A program made the position numbers and the translations under genes. Positions 20,525 through 21,688 of a DNA stretch of 21,688 nucleotides are shown one piece after another. Location: positions 1 through 21,688 of the IMG/VR virus record IMGVR_UViG_3300032240_003187; one strand, given 5' to 3'. Under the pieces are notes generated by a model, which saw only the letters and a list, made by a program, of their open reading frames with translations, made no database searches and was not told the DNA's origin. The stretch is from a virus. Numbering within the stretch: position 1 is the stretch's first letter; the number at the start of each line of letters is the position of its first letter.

Positions 20525-21603
20525 ATTTGCTCACGCATTTTGCGAAAGGCGTCAGCTGTCATAGCCGCTGTAACAAGTTTGCTATTTTCTAATTTTTCGA
20601 TCTCTGCCGTCAATCGAGAGTGCTCTTTGTGGAGCTCTTGTGGAACCGCACTGGGCATGACTTCAATGTGGTGTTCAATTTCTTTTTCGATTATTTGTAA
20701 TTCTCTTTTAAGCTGAAGAATGTGTTTATCGATTTCTTCATTCTTCAGTCGCACCCGCTCATCATGTTCTTGAGACCAACCTTCGGGTACTAACTTTGCT
20801 TTGTTAACGTCAATGACAGCATCCATTTTTTGAATGAAGGGTACACCAAATAGAACCTTTTCGTCATTTTGAGAACGGTCGGCGACGCTAAACGGTTCAT
20901 TGGAAAAGAATTTTCCTTTGACGCGAACATTCAAAGCAATAACGGGACGCTGATGATTGATACCACCTGCAACCACTTCTACCCAACCGATTTGTTTGAA
21001 GCTAACGGTTTTGTCATCAATCGTCTGGAATTTGACAATAACTTCACCCTTTTCATTTTTTGATCGAGATGTGTTGATACCGTGAATAACATTATAACCG
21101 TCATTGCCACTATCGATTTTAGCTAAAACCGATCCAATACCATCTATTTCGGCGGGTTCAGAAACCCCTACTACAACATTTTCTGCAAATGCATCATTTT
21201 TAGGGGGTTCATAAAGGGTTTCAGAAGGTTCAGTAAAGCCAACACCGATTACCGGTTTTTGTTTTGCAACACCAAAATCAATCAACGCTTGGTGTTGGGT
21301 GCGACTCAAATGAACAACGAATTTTTGGTCTAAGGCCGAAACATATTTCTGATAGAAAATTTCCGGTCCCATATCTGTAACCTTTACAAAGCCTTTTTTA
21401 GCCATGCATTGATAAACATACTGACGATCTTCCCACATCAATTCTGGAATTTGTAGTACACCACTTTGGCGCGCCCAGGGAAGATGTCCTTGAGGTGCAC
21501 GGATTATCTGGCCTTTTGGATTTAACCAATACTCCAGATAGCTACCACCCCAACTCTCCACTGCCAGCTGGCGATGGAGAAATTTTTTAAATCGCTTTTC
21601 CAT
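20512..21603 (-). CDS. Retropepsin-like (RimB/PF05618-type) domain protein with coiled coil
   Basis: A 363-residue protein. The centre looks like a retropepsin-fold domain related to RimK-associated proteases: SVLAKIDSGNDGYN (158-171) gives the Asp-Ser/Thr-Gly catalytic triplet at Asp164-Ser165-Gly166. After a beta region come INHQRPVIALNVRVKGKF, SVADRSQNDEKVLFGVPFIQ (239-258, the hydrophobic-Gly loop) and AVIDVNKAKL, all in the order of that family. The N-terminal 115 residues are a separate domain (EYWLNPKGQIIRAPQGHLPWA). Residues 284-345 are a charged coiled coil. It may process virion proteins or only use the fold for binding; T4's known head protease, gp21, is a different (serine) type. 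The last codons lie in the folE terminator. Confidence 0.65.
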   Translation of the reverse strand: MEKRFKKFLHRQLAVESWGGSYLEYWLNPKGQIIRAPQGHLPWARQSGVLQIPELMWEDRQYVYQCMAKKGFVKVTDMGPEIFYQKYVSALDQKFVVHLSRTQHQALIDFGVAKQKPVIGVGFTEPSETLYEPPKNDAFAENVVVGVSEPAEIDGIGSVLAKIDSGNDGYNVIHGINTSRSKNEKGEVIVKFQTIDDKTVSFKQIGWVEVVAGGINHQRPVIALNVRVKGKFFSNEPFSVADRSQNDEKVLFGVPFIQKMDAVIDVNKAKLVPEGWSQEHDERVRLKNEEIDKHILQLKRELQIIEKEIEHHIEVMPSAVPQELHKEHSRLTAEIEKLENSKLVTAAMTADAFRKMREQIKNL

Positions 21604-21606
21604 AAA

Positions 21607-21688
21607 TTACCAAGTCTTGCAAGCCCAGTAACGAGCCTTAGTGCGAGGACCCGGATTTTCGCAATGATGGCGAGCTCGGAAGCTCCGG
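21607..21688 (-). CDS. 3' end of an unknown gene (C-terminal WxCKxW signature)
   Basis: A frame open from the window edge ends at TAA 21609-21607 and encodes 26 residues ending in RARHHCENPGPRTKARYWAC followed by KTW. The RAR-H-x-C, then P-x-x-KARYW-x-CK-x-W form resembles the C-terminus of uncharacterised proteins of T4-like marine phages, as I recall. Function unknown. It ends three bases before the retropepsin-like gene, which probably shares its transcript. Confidence 0.55.
   Translation of the reverse strand, partial: RSFRARHHCENPGPRTKARYWACKTW

Overview
The window is a piece of a T4-like (contractile-tailed) phage genome, probably from an uncultured phage. The left end carries homologues of T4 gene 20 (portal) and gene 15 (tail sheath stabiliser). 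Further in are candidates for the clamp-loader small subunit (gp62-like) and a GroES/gp31-like co-chaperonin. Genes are tightly packed, mostly on the minus strand, with many 1-17 base overlaps. I see no tRNA, rRNA, CRISPR array or insertion sequence. The host cannot be named from this sequence.

Layout on the minus strand, from right to left: a gene 3' end with a C-terminal WxCKxW signature (21607-21688); a retropepsin-like protein; a block of small proteins (17592-19756); queE; a P-loop kinase-like protein; a 69-aa ORF; a nine-gene glycan operon (15000 to 8282: five glycosyltransferase-like proteins, one GDP-sugar-type SDR, three methyltransferase-fold proteins); a DUF366 protein; a HAD phosphatase and P-loop kinase pair; a gp62-like and a GroES-like protein; a WYL_2-like protein; an Fe-S (DinG/XPD-type) helicase; a GIY-YIG homing endonuclease; gp15; and the portal gene, which is cut by the window edge. 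Two genes lie on the plus strand: a fibre-like structural protein (15029-15733) and folE (19809-20471). Each is followed by a strong intrinsic terminator that lies in, or runs into, the convergent gene.

Two themes stand out. First, folE, queE and a DUF366 gene suggest that the phage makes a 7-deazaguanine, which related phages place in DNA to resist restriction; queD, queC and a DpdA transglycosylase are not in the window. Second, five genes of the metabolism/replication type (folE, queE, DUF366, a P-loop protein, the helicase) have a sigma70-like promoter whose -10 box ends exactly six bases before the ATG (folE: TTGAAA-16-TATAAT-6-ATG). Late-type TAAATA motifs sit five or six bases before several other starts. 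Both geometries put the expected transcription start at or next to the start codon, so the phage may make leaderless mRNAs. In addition, the homing endonuclease gene abuts gene 15 in a way that leaves gene 15 with no AUG start.
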